Assembly: GCF_016599145.1 (NCBI RefSeq)
Contig: NZ_JAENKO010000036.1
Coordinates: forward strand, 1 to 45,560
Source of the DNA: Tomitella cavernea
GTDB lineage: Bacteria > Actinomycetota > Actinomycetes > Mycobacteriales > Mycobacteriaceae
Reading direction: 5' to 3'
Length of the DNA: 45,560 bases
In this document: positions 16,187 to 24,621 of the stretch, piece by piece
How positions within the stretch are numbered: position 1 is the stretch's first letter
Layout: each line of letters starts with the position of its first letter
Program-made: the position numbers and the translations under genes
Notes under the pieces: model-generated
What the model was told of the DNA's origin: nothing
The model's input: only the letters and a program-made list of their open reading frames with translations
Database searches by the model: none

Positions 16187-17202
16187 TCAGTGTGGTGGTG
16201 GGAGGTCTCCCGGCCCCGTGGCGGACGGCCCGGACGCGGGCCCGGTGGCCGGTCCGGTGGTGGCGGGAGTGCCGCCGGCCAGGCCGTGGGTATCGACCCA
16301 CCGCCGGTACGGATCGATATCGGCCGGCGGCCGGAACACCGGAACACGACGCTCCGACATAGCGATGTCCCAACCGTCGTTGTGCACGGCCGGGTGATGC
16401 GCCGCTCACAACGACACCAGGTTGTTCAGATCGGTCCGGCCACCCGCGGACCACTCGACGATGTGATGGGCCTCGGTCCGCGTGGTCGGCCGCGTACACG
16501 CCGGAAACGCGCACCCCTGATCATGCACCGCCAACGCCCGCCGCTGTCCCACGGTGGCCCGGCGCCCCGTGCGCCCGAGCACCAAAGGCACCCCGCATCA
16601 TCGGCGACCACCGGGATGACCGTGGCATCACAGGCGATACGGCGGACCTCCCCGACGCCCAGGGCACCGGTGTAGTCGCCGCGGCCCGCGCCGGGCGCGG
16701 TGAACATCTCACTGATCCGGGCTGCCTCGAGCAGCGCCCGCTCGCACACGGCGACCGTCTGCCCCCGGCCCGGCGCATCGGGCACAGTGTCGACGAGCAT
16801 GATGATCTTGCCGGCCTGCCCACGCGACACCGCCCCGTCGGCGACGCCGTCGAGCGTGTCGGGCAGCCCGTCGAGGCCCACGGCGAACCCGGCCCGGGCC
16901 CGGGCCTGATCTGTCGACAGCGACGCGGCCAGTGCCAACGCATCTCCGACCCGGTTGACCGCCGCATGCACGGCCATGCCGGAGGCCGCGGTGCGGCGGC
17001 GCACCTGCTCGGCGAGCACCCGCGCCTCGGCGACCTCCAGGCAGCGGCGCCGGCCGCCGATCGCGGAGACGACCCCGTCGAGCATCCCGTCGGCGCACTG
17101 CCACAGCCCCTCGGACATCGGCGCCATCAACAGATCCGCCATCACCGCCACACTGTCGTCACCACGGGCGGCATCCGGCCCGATCGTGCCCGCCCCGGCC
17201 AC
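16187..17202 (-). pseudogene. DUF222 / 13E12-type HNH endonuclease, frameshifted and with a premature stop
   Basis: The N-terminal DUF222 part is intact from ATG 17202 (ALAASLSTDQARARAGF, DGAVSRGQAGKI). At the CCCC run 16591-16594 one base appears lost: the continuing homology (VPLVLGRTGRRATVGQRRAL, GCAFPACTRP, EAHHIVEWSAGGRTDLNNLV) moves to another frame. That frame then meets TGA at 16406-16408 exactly where the family has Cys in 'LLCxxHH', yet homology goes on behind it (AHHPAVHNDGWDI) to a proline-rich tail ending at 16187. Two lesions make it a pseudogene. The family is abundant and often decayed in Mycobacteriales. Confidence 0.85.
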
Positions 17203-17378
17203 GACCCGGTCGCCTTGAACCCCGTGGCCCGTGCTCCATCACCGGCCGCGCCCCCGGCCGCAACGTCCCCCATGACATGCCCCGATCCCCTCGCATATCA
17301 CCGTAGGGGCACACGCATTCGGCCGTAAGCATGTTCTGTCGACCGTGTCGCACCGGACAAGCGACCCGACGGAGAGAA

Positions 17379-19019
17379 TCAGCGCTCGGGGCGGCTCGTA
17401 ACCTCCTCGGTCGTCGACTCGGGCGGTGCCGATTCCGCCGGCGCCGAGCCCGCAGAGGTCGTCACGTCGCCGTCGGGGCGATCCATCCCGATCGTGAGTC
17501 GCAGCGGCGTCTCCCGCACCGCGATCACCGCGAGCACGGTGACCACCGCGATGGCGGCGGCGATCATGAACAGAGGCCCGAACCCGTCGGCGTACGCGTC
17601 GTGGAACACCCCGCGGACCTCCGGCGGCAGCCCGCCGACGTCGAGCTGCGTGTCGCCGGACGAGCCGAGTCGATCCGCGGGGATCCCCATCTGGCCGAGG
17701 CCCTCCCGGACGTTGCCCGCCACAAGGTTGGTCAGCACCGCGCCCAGGACGGCAACGCCCACCGCGCCGCCGAGGGAACGGAAGAAGGCGATCGCTGCGG
17801 ATGCTGCGCCGACCTCGGCGACGTCCACGGTGTTCTGCACGGCGAGCACGATGTTCTGCACCAGCGTCCCCACACCGAGCCCCAGCAGCACCATGTACAG
17901 CGCGACGAGCGGGTAGGACGTGGTGTGCGAGATCGTGCCCAGGCCCACCAGGCCTGCGAGCATCGTGATACTGCCGACCACCATGATGGGCTTCCACCTG
18001 CCGGTGCGGCTGACGATCTGGCCGCCGATGGTTGCCGAGAGCATCTGGGAGATGATCATGGGGATCGTCATCATCCCGGCCTTGGTGGGCGTGTACCCGG
18101 CGCCGAGCTGGAAGTACTGGGTGAGGAAAACGCCGGCGCCGAACATGGCCACGCCCACCGCCAGACTGGCGACGATCATGAGCACCGCGGTGGAGTTGTG
18201 GAGCACCCGCAGCGGCAGCATCGGCTCGGGCGCGCGGAGCTCGACCAGAACGGTGAGGGCCGCTGTCACTGCGAATCCGGCCAGGAACGCGCCCGACTGC
18301 CAGGAGATCCAGGCGTAGTCGCTGCCGGCGAACGTCACCCACAGCATCGGCAGGGCCGCGGCGATGGACAGCAGGATGCCACCGAGGTAGTCGATGCGCA
18401 CGCGGCCGTCGCGGGGATGGGCGGGAAGGTCCAGCTTCCACTGGATGATGGCGAGTGCGACTACCGCGAGCGGTACGCACACGAAGAATGTCCAGCGCCA
18501 GCCGATCCCGTCGGTGATGACCCCGCCCAGCAGCGGCCCGGACACAGTGGCCACCGTCATCACGGCGCCCATGTAGCCGGCGTACCGGCCGCGGTCGCGG
18601 GGCGAGACTATCGACCCCATCACCGACTGCACCAGTGCGATCAGCCCGCCCATCGCCATGCCCTGCACGGCGCGCGCCACCATCATCAGCGCGATGGAGT
18701 GCGAGAAACCGGCCGCCAGCGACCCCGCGACGAACAGCAGAATCGCCAGCTGGGTGAGCAGTTTCTTGCTGAACAGGTCCGAGAGTTTGCCCCAGATCGG
18801 CGTGCTGATGGTCATCATCAGCAGGCTGGCGGTGATCACCCACGTGTACTGACGCTGGGTGCCGTGCAGGTCGGCCATGATCGTGGGCAGCGCGGTGGCG
18901 ACGACGGTGGTGGAGAGCATCGCCGTGAAAAGTGCCGCGAGCAGGCCGGCCATGACGCCGAGGACCTCGGCGTGCGAGTACTCGCGCGGAGTTCGGCCCG
19001 CGGTGTCGGTCGTGCTCAT
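17379..19019 (-). CDS. MFS drug-efflux transporter of the DHA2 (EmrB/QacA) family
   Basis: A 546-residue proton-coupled exporter with 14 predicted membrane helices. Markers are the motif-A loop GKLSDLFSKK after helix 2, motif C in helix 5 (GAVMTVATVSGPLLGGVITDGIGWRW, marked here as GPLLGGVITD) and the Asp/Arg-rich loop SPRDRGRYAG. The C-terminal tail is long, acidic and Ser/Pro-rich. Its ATG overlaps the stop of the upstream MarR gene (ATGA, 19016-19019), so the two are translationally coupled. The substrate is probably a lipophilic or cationic drug, or an antibiotic; MarR context supports inducible efflux. Confidence 0.93.
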   Translation of the reverse strand: MSTTDTAGRTPREYSHAEVLGVMAGLLAALFTAMLSTTVVATALPTIMADLHGTQRQYTWVITASLLMMTISTPIWGKLSDLFSKKLLTQLAILLFVAGSLAAGFSHSIALMMVARAVQGMAMGGLIALVQSVMGSIVSPRDRGRYAGYMGAVMTVATVSGPLLGGVITDGIGWRWTFFVCVPLAVVALAIIQWKLDLPAHPRDGRVRIDYLGGILLSIAAALPMLWVTFAGSDYAWISWQSGAFLAGFAVTAALTVLVELRAPEPMLPLRVLHNSTAVLMIVASLAVGVAMFGAGVFLTQYFQLGAGYTPTKAGMMTIPMIISQMLSATIGGQIVSRTGRWKPIMVVGSITMLAGLVGLGTISHTTSYPLVALYMVLLGLGVGTLVQNIVLAVQNTVDVAEVGAASAAIAFFRSLGGAVGVAVLGAVLTNLVAGNVREGLGQMGIPADRLGSSGDTQLDVGGLPPEVRGVFHDAYADGFGPLFMIAAAIAVVTVLAVIAVRETPLRLTIGMDRPDGDVTTSAGSAPAESAPPESTTEEVTSRPER

Positions 19020-19501
19020 GCGCGTGCCCCTGCCTCGTCGACGGCATGTGCGCCGGAGCCGTCCAGGTCGTCGAACGCGCGGGCGAGCCTGTCCCGCAGT
19101 GTTCGCAGGGTCTCGATGGTGCGGGCGGCCTCGGAGGGCGACCAGTCACCCAGGTGGGCTGCGAATGCGCTGACGGCAGCATTCTCCCGCGCGGTGAGGT
19201 ACGCCAGGCCGGCGTCGGTGATGGAGACCCGGACGGCGCGTGCGTCATCAGGGTCAGGATTGCGTTCGACCAGGCTCTCCGACTCCAGTGTCTGGACCGC
19301 GCGCGATGTGACGGAGGTGGATAGCTCCAGTCGTACAGCAAGGTCCGTGAGTCTGGTGCTCGAGGCGCGCAATTGCTGGAGCACGCTGAACTTGGTGCCG
19401 GTGAGGCCCCGTTCCCTGCTCCGCCGGCCGGCTGCGCGGAATGTGCGGTCGATCTCCACCATCTCGCCGAGGATGACCCCCGCCTGAGCTTCCTCGATCA
19501 C
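19016..19501 (-). CDS. MarR-family transcriptional repressor
   Basis: A 161-residue winged-helix regulator. The recognition helix lies in LTDLAVRLELSTSVTSRAVQTLESESLVER, with the wing residues DPDDARAVRVSITDAG behind it. The GTG at 19501 is chosen because AAGGAG lies five bases upstream and because longer frames would place the operator inside the gene. It is the first gene of a pair with the MFS exporter (four-base overlap). A 23-bp inverted repeat at 19511-19533 covers its ribosome-binding region, so it very probably represses its own operon until a drug ligand releases it. Confidence 0.92.
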   Translation of the reverse strand: MIEEAQAGVILGEMVEIDRTFRAAGRRSRERGLTGTKFSVLQQLRASSTRLTDLAVRLELSTSVTSRAVQTLESESLVERNPDPDDARAVRVSITDAGLAYLTARENAAVSAFAAHLGDWSPSEAARTIETLRTLRDRLARAFDDLDGSGAHAVDEAGARA

Positions 19502-19510
19502 GTGCACTCC

Positions 19511-19533
19511 TTGTTGCTTACTGAAAGCAACAA
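19511..19533. promoter_or_regulatory. MarR operator: 9-5-9 perfect inverted repeat
   Basis: TTGTTGCTT is separated by five bases from its exact complement AAGCAACAA. It lies just upstream of, and touches, the Shine-Dalgarno sequence of the marR-like gene. The length and placement fit a MarR dimer site for autorepression of the regulator-exporter pair. Confidence 0.88.
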
Positions 19534-19624
19534 TGTAACAGGGTGGGCCGGGCACCGTGGGGCCGGTAGCGAGGCGTCCCTCCGTGACACGGGGCCGCCG
19601 GCAGCGAGACCGCAGTTGGCGCCC

Positions 19625-20308
19625 TCAGCCGCAGTAGCGCTCCTGATGCACTGCGTCCTCCAGCGGACGCCGGCCCCGCCAGCCGAACCGCTCCAGGTCC
19701 GGCACCTGCTGGAAACCGGTCACCGGGCCGACGCACAGCCAGGCGATTGGCCGCACCGGGGCCGGTATCCCCGCCAGGCGGGTGAGGAAGTCCTCGTCGT
19801 AGAAGGACACCCAGCCCACGCCGATCCCCTCGGACACTGCCGCGAGCCACAGGTTCTGGATGGCCAGCACCGCCGAGAACAGTCCGGTGTCCTCGATGGT
19901 GTGCCGGCCCAGGATGTTCGGGCCCCCACGCGATCCGTCGTAGGTGACGACGATGCCGGTGCGGCTCTCGCGGATGCCCTCGATCTTGATCGGGTTGAAC
20001 GTCTCCGTGCGCTCCGGCGGCAGCGATTCGGCGAACGCACGTCGCTTGTCGGCGACGTGCCCGGCGAACTCGTCCAGCGTGTCCGGGTCGCGGATCACGA
20101 CGAAATCCCAGGGCTGGGTGTTGCCGACGGACGGCGCCCGGTGCGCCGAGCCGAGGATGCGCATGAGCGTGGCGTCGTCGATGGGGGCGCCGCTGAACTC
20201 GGCACGCACGTCGCGGCGCAGGGCGATGGCCTCGTGGACGCTCATCGGCTCGGCAGGGGCGGAGGGGCGGTCGGGACGGGAGCGGTCGGGCTGGGTCACG
20301 GCCACCAC
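19625..20308 (-). CDS. bluB: 5,6-dimethylbenzimidazole synthase (BluB)
   Basis: A 227-residue nitroreductase-fold flavoenzyme. BluB cleaves FMN with O2 to make the lower ligand of cobalamin. Family blocks are clear: RRDVRAEFSG, SAHRAPSVGNTQPWDFVVI, YDGSRGGPNILGRHTIEDT, AIQNLWLAAVSEGIGVGWVSFY and the end RFGWRGRRPLE. The pattern GRHTI..T plus GVGWVSFY distinguishes BluB from general nitroreductases. The start is GTG 20308; nearby GTG codons are alternatives. It lies 16 bp behind the lipase gene on the same strand, with no other cobalamin gene in the window, so its physical linkage to B12 synthesis is not shown here. Confidence 0.9.
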   Translation of the reverse strand: MVAVTQPDRSRPDRPSAPAEPMSVHEAIALRRDVRAEFSGAPIDDATLMRILGSAHRAPSVGNTQPWDFVVIRDPDTLDEFAGHVADKRRAFAESLPPERTETFNPIKIEGIRESRTGIVVTYDGSRGGPNILGRHTIEDTGLFSAVLAIQNLWLAAVSEGIGVGWVSFYDEDFLTRLAGIPAPVRPIAWLCVGPVTGFQQVPDLERFGWRGRRPLEDAVHQERYCG

Positions 20309-20324
20309 GGTATCCGGGGCCCGG

Positions 20325-21692
20325 CTACCCGAAGAACGGCGGCACGAACCCTACGGGCACGGGCGTCTGGTCGATGTCGTCGAGGGCGTTGAGCACGATG
20401 GTGGCGGCGCGCCGCGATCCGCAGATGCCCAGGTGGTCGCTGTGGTCGGCGGGGCAACCTTCCTGGACGACGATATTGGTGACGTCCATGTCGGGGCCGC
20501 CGGGGACTTGCCCGCTCGTGTAGGGCACTACGAATTCGTCGTGCCGGGTGGAGATGTTGGTGTACTCGATCCCCGCCACGTACGGGGTGCCGCCGGACCA
20601 CAATTCGGTGAGGAAGTCGGATCCGGTGATCATCTGCGGTATGGACAGGCTGGCGGCCACATCGAGGCCGGCGACGCCGAACCGCATGCCGACTGTGGCG
20701 AGGGTGCCGCGCAGGGCGGCGAACGCCCGGGTGCCCTGCCACAGCGGCGCCAGCGAGACGTACCGGCGGATGCGGTCGGCCCCGCCGAGGTGCTTGGCCC
20801 AGTAGCCGGGCACCAGGGTGCCCTGGGAATGGCCGACGACGTCCACCCGCGGCGCCCCGGTGGCGTCCAGCACGCGTTCGACGAACGCGCCGAACTCGGC
20901 CGCGCTGTCCTCGATGCGCCGCATCCCGCCCATCGCCGACACCGGCCAAGCCGAGCCGGGGATGGCGCCGTAGGTCAGCGTGAACACCGAAAAGCCGTGG
21001 TTGGTGAGTAGCGGGACGTAAGGGCCCCAGTTGGTCTGTCCGCCGCCCGCCGTGCCGTGGACGAGGACGACGGGCACGGGGCGCTCGGCGCTGGGGGGCG
21101 AATCCCACAGGTTGGCCCCGCGCAGGGTGCCGCCCGGGTTGCGGATCTCGGGGGCGATGCCGGAGAAGAAGTCGTAGTCCACCCGGCGGTGCTTGTGCGG
21201 GACGAGTTCGGGCGCGGAGTAGGAGACGATGCGGTCGGCCGCGCCGGCCGAGCTGGCCGAGCTGGCCCCGTCGGACTCGTCGGCGGGGCCGTGCGGTCCC
21301 GTCCGCACGTGCACCGCCGGCGCGTCGGGGCCGGCCGGTTCTGCGTCGGGGCCTGGCAGAGTGACGGCCACAGTGGTGCTGGCGTCGTCGGGGGTTTCAG
21401 CGCGGGAGGGGGCAGCGCTTGCACCCGCCGCGACGGCGGCCGAGCGTTCGGTGGCGGCCAGCGTGAGAGTCGCGGCATCGCGGACGGCGTCGCCGGTCAC
21501 CTCATCGAGCGCGGCGATCGACCGCTGCAGCACCGTGGCCAGGCGGATGGGGGCGGCGATCGCGTCGCCGAGAGCGTGGGCCAGGGGGGAATTCGGCACA
21601 TGTGGAATGTACCCGGGGGCGCCCGAGGCCAGGGGGTGATCGGGCGGATCGGATCCGGATGCTGCGCTGATCCCGGCTCCGTCTCCCGGCAC
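20325..21692 (-). CDS. Alpha/beta-hydrolase lipase/esterase
   Basis: A 455-residue protein with the lipase pattern: oxyanion region VVLVHGTAGGGQTNWGPYVPLL, nucleophile elbow VGHSQGTLVPGYW (GxSxG), a probable acid near DMDVTNIVVQEGCPADHSDH and His within that block. It resembles class 2 lipases and secreted esterases of Mycobacteriales (GTAGG...NW...GHSQG). About 190 N-terminal residues are Ala/Thr/Ser/Pro-rich with no clear signal peptide. GTG 21692 lies ten bases after the TetR stop; GTG 21599 is an alternative start. The gene is between TetR and bluB, all on the minus strand. Confidence 0.85.
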   Translation of the reverse strand: MPGDGAGISAASGSDPPDHPLASGAPGYIPHVPNSPLAHALGDAIAAPIRLATVLQRSIAALDEVTGDAVRDAATLTLAATERSAAVAAGASAAPSRAETPDDASTTVAVTLPGPDAEPAGPDAPAVHVRTGPHGPADESDGASSASSAGAADRIVSYSAPELVPHKHRRVDYDFFSGIAPEIRNPGGTLRGANLWDSPPSAERPVPVVLVHGTAGGGQTNWGPYVPLLTNHGFSVFTLTYGAIPGSAWPVSAMGGMRRIEDSAAEFGAFVERVLDATGAPRVDVVGHSQGTLVPGYWAKHLGGADRIRRYVSLAPLWQGTRAFAALRGTLATVGMRFGVAGLDVAASLSIPQMITGSDFLTELWSGGTPYVAGIEYTNISTRHDEFVVPYTSGQVPGGPDMDVTNIVVQEGCPADHSDHLGICGSRRAATIVLNALDDIDQTPVPVGFVPPFFG

Positions 21693-21701
21693 GCCTCTGG
21701 G

Positions 21702-22379
21702 CTACCCCGACCCGTCCATACTTCGACGGGCGGCTTGGAACAATCCCGTGCACGCTCGCGACAGGACTGCGGGATCGATGCGCCGGCCTTCCATGAGCCA
21801 GTCGACGAGCAGGTGGTTGACCCCGCCGACCAGCGCGGTCGCTGCGAGGCGGGTCCCCTCGGGTGGCGCCGTGGCGCCGTGGGTCCACACCGACATCGTC
21901 AGATCCGCGAACTCACGTAGGACGCGGTGACGTCGGCGTTCCATGGCCTCGGAGACGCCGACCACCTCGATGAGCACCACGCGGGCGCGCCGCGGGTCGC
22001 CGGTGAGGTTGCGGACGAACGCTTCGATGCCGGCGGCCGCTGCGGTATCCGCCGGTGTCGAAGCGCCGCTCTCGGCCGTGTTGTCCTCGACCCGGCCGTC
22101 CCCGGCCAGACTGCCCTCCACCGCCGCGGCGGTGGCGTCGCGCAGTTCTGCGATGAGTTCGTCGTAGAGGGCGCCGAGGCAGTCCTCGCGGTCGGCGAAC
22201 GACTCGTAGAAGTAGCGTTCGGTGAGTTTCGCGGTGCGGCAGACCTGCTTGACGGAACCGGCACGGTAGCCCTCGGTGCCGAACCGGTCGAGCGCGGCGG
22301 CGAGGATCGCGGCGCGGCGGCGTGCGGTGCGTTCCTGTGCGGTGAGCCCGCCGTATCGTCGCCCGGAACTGTCTGACAT
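21702..22379 (-). CDS. TetR-family transcriptional regulator
   Basis: A 225-residue regulator. The helix-turn-helix is AGSVKQVCRTAKLTERYFYESFADREDCLGAL, marked by VKQVCRTAKLTERYFYESF at about residues 42-60. The C-terminal part (EVVGVSEAMERRRHRVLREFADL) is typical of TetR regulators of lipid and fatty-acid genes in Mycobacteriales. ATG 22379 has AAGGGG nine bases upstream. It faces the SDR-MBL pair across 150 bp that hold a TGTGACA-N8-TGTCACA repeat, and it also precedes the lipase gene by ten bases, so both units may be its targets. Confidence 0.9.
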   Translation of the reverse strand: MSDSSGRRYGGLTAQERTARRRAAILAAALDRFGTEGYRAGSVKQVCRTAKLTERYFYESFADREDCLGALYDELIAELRDATAAAVEGSLAGDGRVEDNTAESGASTPADTAAAAGIEAFVRNLTGDPRRARVVLIEVVGVSEAMERRRHRVLREFADLTMSVWTHGATAPPEGTRLAATALVGGVNHLLVDWLMEGRRIDPAVLSRACTGLFQAARRSMDGSG

Positions 22380-22428
22380 GACGCCATTCCCCTTTGCTCG
22401 ATCGCGTGGCATACTCCTGAACAGGATA

Positions 22429-22450
22429 TGTGACATGACGACGTGTCACA
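22429..22450. promoter_or_regulatory. Inverted repeat TGTGACA-N8-TGTCACA, probable TetR operator
   Basis: Two exact 7-bp half-sites lie between the divergent TetR gene (start 22379) and SDR gene (start 22530). Several inner bases are also symmetric. Its location suggests that the adjacent TetR binds here to control itself and the SDR-MBL unit. Confidence 0.7.
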
Positions 22451-22529
22451 GATTGGCCCGGCGGCGCGCGCCGGGAAAAGCGACTCCGCGGCAGTAGAAC
22501 CAGCTCCGTGGAAGGGAAGGTGGAACGGC

Positions 22530-23396
22530 ATGGCCGTACGCAAAGCGGGTGGGTTCGCCACGGGCAAGGTAGTGGGCGTCACGGGCGGCGCGCAGGGCAT
22601 CGGGCGTGAGATCGCGCGTGTGCTGGTCGATTCCGGCGCCCAGGTGGTCATCGGAGATCGGGACGTCGAGGCTGCGCGGGCTACGGCGGCCGAGCTCGGC
22701 CGCCGCACCCTCGCGCTGGAGCTGGACGTGACGTCCACCGCATCGTTCCGCGGGTTCCTCGCGGCCGCAGAGGAGGCGGTGGGGCCTCTGGATGTGCTGG
22801 TCAACAACGCCGGCGTCATGTGGGTGGGCCCGTTCGACGCGGAACCGGACTCCGCGACCGACGCGATGCTCGCGGTCAACCTGCGCGGGGTGATCCGCGG
22901 GGTGCGGCTCGCGGCTCCGGCGATGCGCGAGCGCGGCGGCGGGCACATCGTCACCGTCGCATCGGCCGCCGCCCGGCTGGCGCCGCCCGGGGAGGCCACG
23001 TATGCGGCCACCAAGCACGGGGTGCTGGGGTATCTCACCGCGGTGCGGGAGGAGTTGCGGGGCAGCGGCGTCGCGGTCACGGCGGTCATGCCGGTGGTGG
23101 TGGACACGAGGCTCGCCGAGGGCACGGATGCCGGCGGGGCGGCGCTGCTGCAGCCGGTGGACGTGGCCGAGGCAGTCGCGTCGGCGATCCGCCGGCCCCG
23201 GTTCGAGGTGACGGTGCCCGGCTATGTGGGCCCGCTGGCGCGCGCCGTCGCCTTGCTGCCGCAGCGCGTGCGGGACGCGGTGCACCGGCGGCTCGTACCC
23301 GATCAGGTCGAGGCCGTGCGCGGGTCGAGCGCGCGCGCCGATTACGAATCGCGGGCGCTCGGCGGCGCCGCGGGTGAGGAGCGCAATGGGCACTGA
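22530..23396 (+). CDS. SDR-family NAD(P)-dependent oxidoreductase
   Basis: A 288-residue classical short-chain dehydrogenase with VTGGAQGIG (residues ~14-22), VNNAGVM, TVASAAARL (catalytic Ser) and YAATKHG (catalytic Tyr and Lys). The tail RFEVTVPGYVGPLARA parallels the SDR at 2588-3430, so both belong to one subfamily. ATG 22530 follows GGAAGG. Its end overlaps the MBL-fold gene start by 11 bases, indicating coupled translation. Substrate unknown; a role in lipid or steroid alcohol oxidation would fit the TetR context but is inference. Confidence 0.92.
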   Translation: MAVRKAGGFATGKVVGVTGGAQGIGREIARVLVDSGAQVVIGDRDVEAARATAAELGRRTLALELDVTSTASFRGFLAAAEEAVGPLDVLVNNAGVMWVGPFDAEPDSATDAMLAVNLRGVIRGVRLAAPAMRERGGGHIVTVASAAARLAPPGEATYAATKHGVLGYLTAVREELRGSGVAVTAVMPVVVDTRLAEGTDAGGAALLQPVDVAEAVASAIRRPRFEVTVPGYVGPLARAVALLPQRVRDAVHRRLVPDQVEAVRGSSARADYESRALGGAAGEERNGH

Positions 23397-24600
23397 AAGA
23401 AGCGGCACTGAAAGAAGCGACCCTGAAGGAAGCGGCACTGAAAGAGGCGGCACTGAAAGAGGCGACACTGAAAGAGGCGGCACTGAAAGCACCGCCACAG
23501 ACAGCACTTCCGGCATGGCGGCTCCGCGTCCGATCCTGGAGTTCGACGGCGTGCATGCGATCTGGCCGCGAGGGGACCGGCTCGCCGCGGTGCGCGCCGC
23601 GTCGCAGCGGTTCCACGAAAGGTTCGCGGCGCAGGGCCAGGTGCGGGCGGTGAAGACGGTCGAGATCGCCGAGGCGCCCTATCCGTCGCGTTTCGCGTTC
23701 CAGGGGTACTCGCTGCACGCCAACCCGTTCATCTCGATCATCAACCGCATGATGGTCATCCAGTTCACCGGGTTCGACGGCGACCTGAAGACCCTGGTGT
23801 GGGAGCCGACGGTGGCGCAGGGTTCGGCCGAGGCGCCGTTCTACAACGCCATCCAGCGCCTGGGCAACAAGCTGCACGTGGAGCGCTTCTTCGCGCAGTA
23901 CCTCAACGACCCCGACGCCGTGTTGCCCTCGATGGGGCTGCGCAACGAGGACGTCGACTACGTCAGCTTCGATCACCTGCACGTGCAGGACGTGCGCATG
24001 ATCATGGGTTCCACGGAGCCGATCGAGGGAGAGCCTGCCCCGCGGGCACCGCTGTTCCCGGGCGCGAAGCTGCTGGTGCACCGCAAGGAACTGGGCACGT
24101 TCGAGTCGATGCACCCGATGCAGTGGGCCTGGTACGTCGAGCGCGGCATGAAGGGCGTTCCGGAGGACCGTCTGGAGGTGTTCGACGGTGACGTGGAACT
24201 GGGCGAGGGCGTGGCGCTGCTGTGGACGCCGGGGCACACCGACGGCAACCATTCGCTGTGCATCAACACCCCGGACGGCGTGTGGGTGCAGTCGGAGAAC
24301 GGTATGGCGCCGGACAACTGGCATCCGGAACACTCGGCGATCCCGGGCGTGAAGCAGCAGGCGGCGTTCTACGGGCGCGAGGTGGTGCTCAACGCCAACA
24401 CGCTCGAGGACACGCTGGACCAGTACGACTCGATGGTCAAGGAGAAGACGGTGGCCTCGCGCTCGTCGGTGGATCCGCGGTTCTCGCAGGTGATCCCGTC
24501 GTCGGAGTGCTCCACGCGCAAGCGCCAGTGGCCGCTGCGCCCCACTCTCCGGCACCGGCCGCTGGACTATGGGACGATCACCGTCCCCGGTCGCGGCTGA
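23386..24600 (+). CDS. Divergent MBL-fold metallohydrolase-like protein with repeat N-terminus
   Basis: A 404-residue protein. The first ~42 residues are seven or eight pentapeptide copies (GTERS-like) encoded by a 15-bp minisatellite. The rest shows metallo-beta-lactamase fold features, notably LLWTPGHTDGNHSL. The first metal motif is unusual: DHLHVQDVR instead of the normal HxHxDH, so the third ligand is shifted and the last His missing; a late His may be in HPEHSAIPG. Metal binding could therefore be altered or mononuclear. ATG 23386 follows GAGGA and overlaps the SDR gene. Some relatives may lack the repeat and start near GMAAPRPILEF (ATG 23515). Confidence 0.8.
   Translation: MGTERSGTERSDPEGSGTERGGTERGDTERGGTESTATDSTSGMAAPRPILEFDGVHAIWPRGDRLAAVRAASQRFHERFAAQGQVRAVKTVEIAEAPYPSRFAFQGYSLHANPFISIINRMMVIQFTGFDGDLKTLVWEPTVAQGSAEAPFYNAIQRLGNKLHVERFFAQYLNDPDAVLPSMGLRNEDVDYVSFDHLHVQDVRMIMGSTEPIEGEPAPRAPLFPGAKLLVHRKELGTFESMHPMQWAWYVERGMKGVPEDRLEVFDGDVELGEGVALLWTPGHTDGNHSLCINTPDGVWVQSENGMAPDNWHPEHSAIPGVKQQAAFYGREVVLNANTLEDTLDQYDSMVKEKTVASRSSVDPRFSQVIPSSECSTRKRQWPLRPTLRHRPLDYGTITVPGRG
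23389..23493 (+). repeat. 15-bp coding minisatellite, seven units plus one degenerate
   Basis: Unit GGCACTGAAAGAAGC/GGC is repeated seven times head to tail in frame, followed by a decayed eighth copy at 23494-23508. It encodes G-T-E-R-S/G with variants (D for G, one P-E-G). The use of GAA and AGA codons, rare in this genome, is striking. Slippage could change the copy number without breaking the frame. Confidence 0.95.
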
Positions 24601-24621
24601 TCGGGGCCGGTCTCCCCACTC

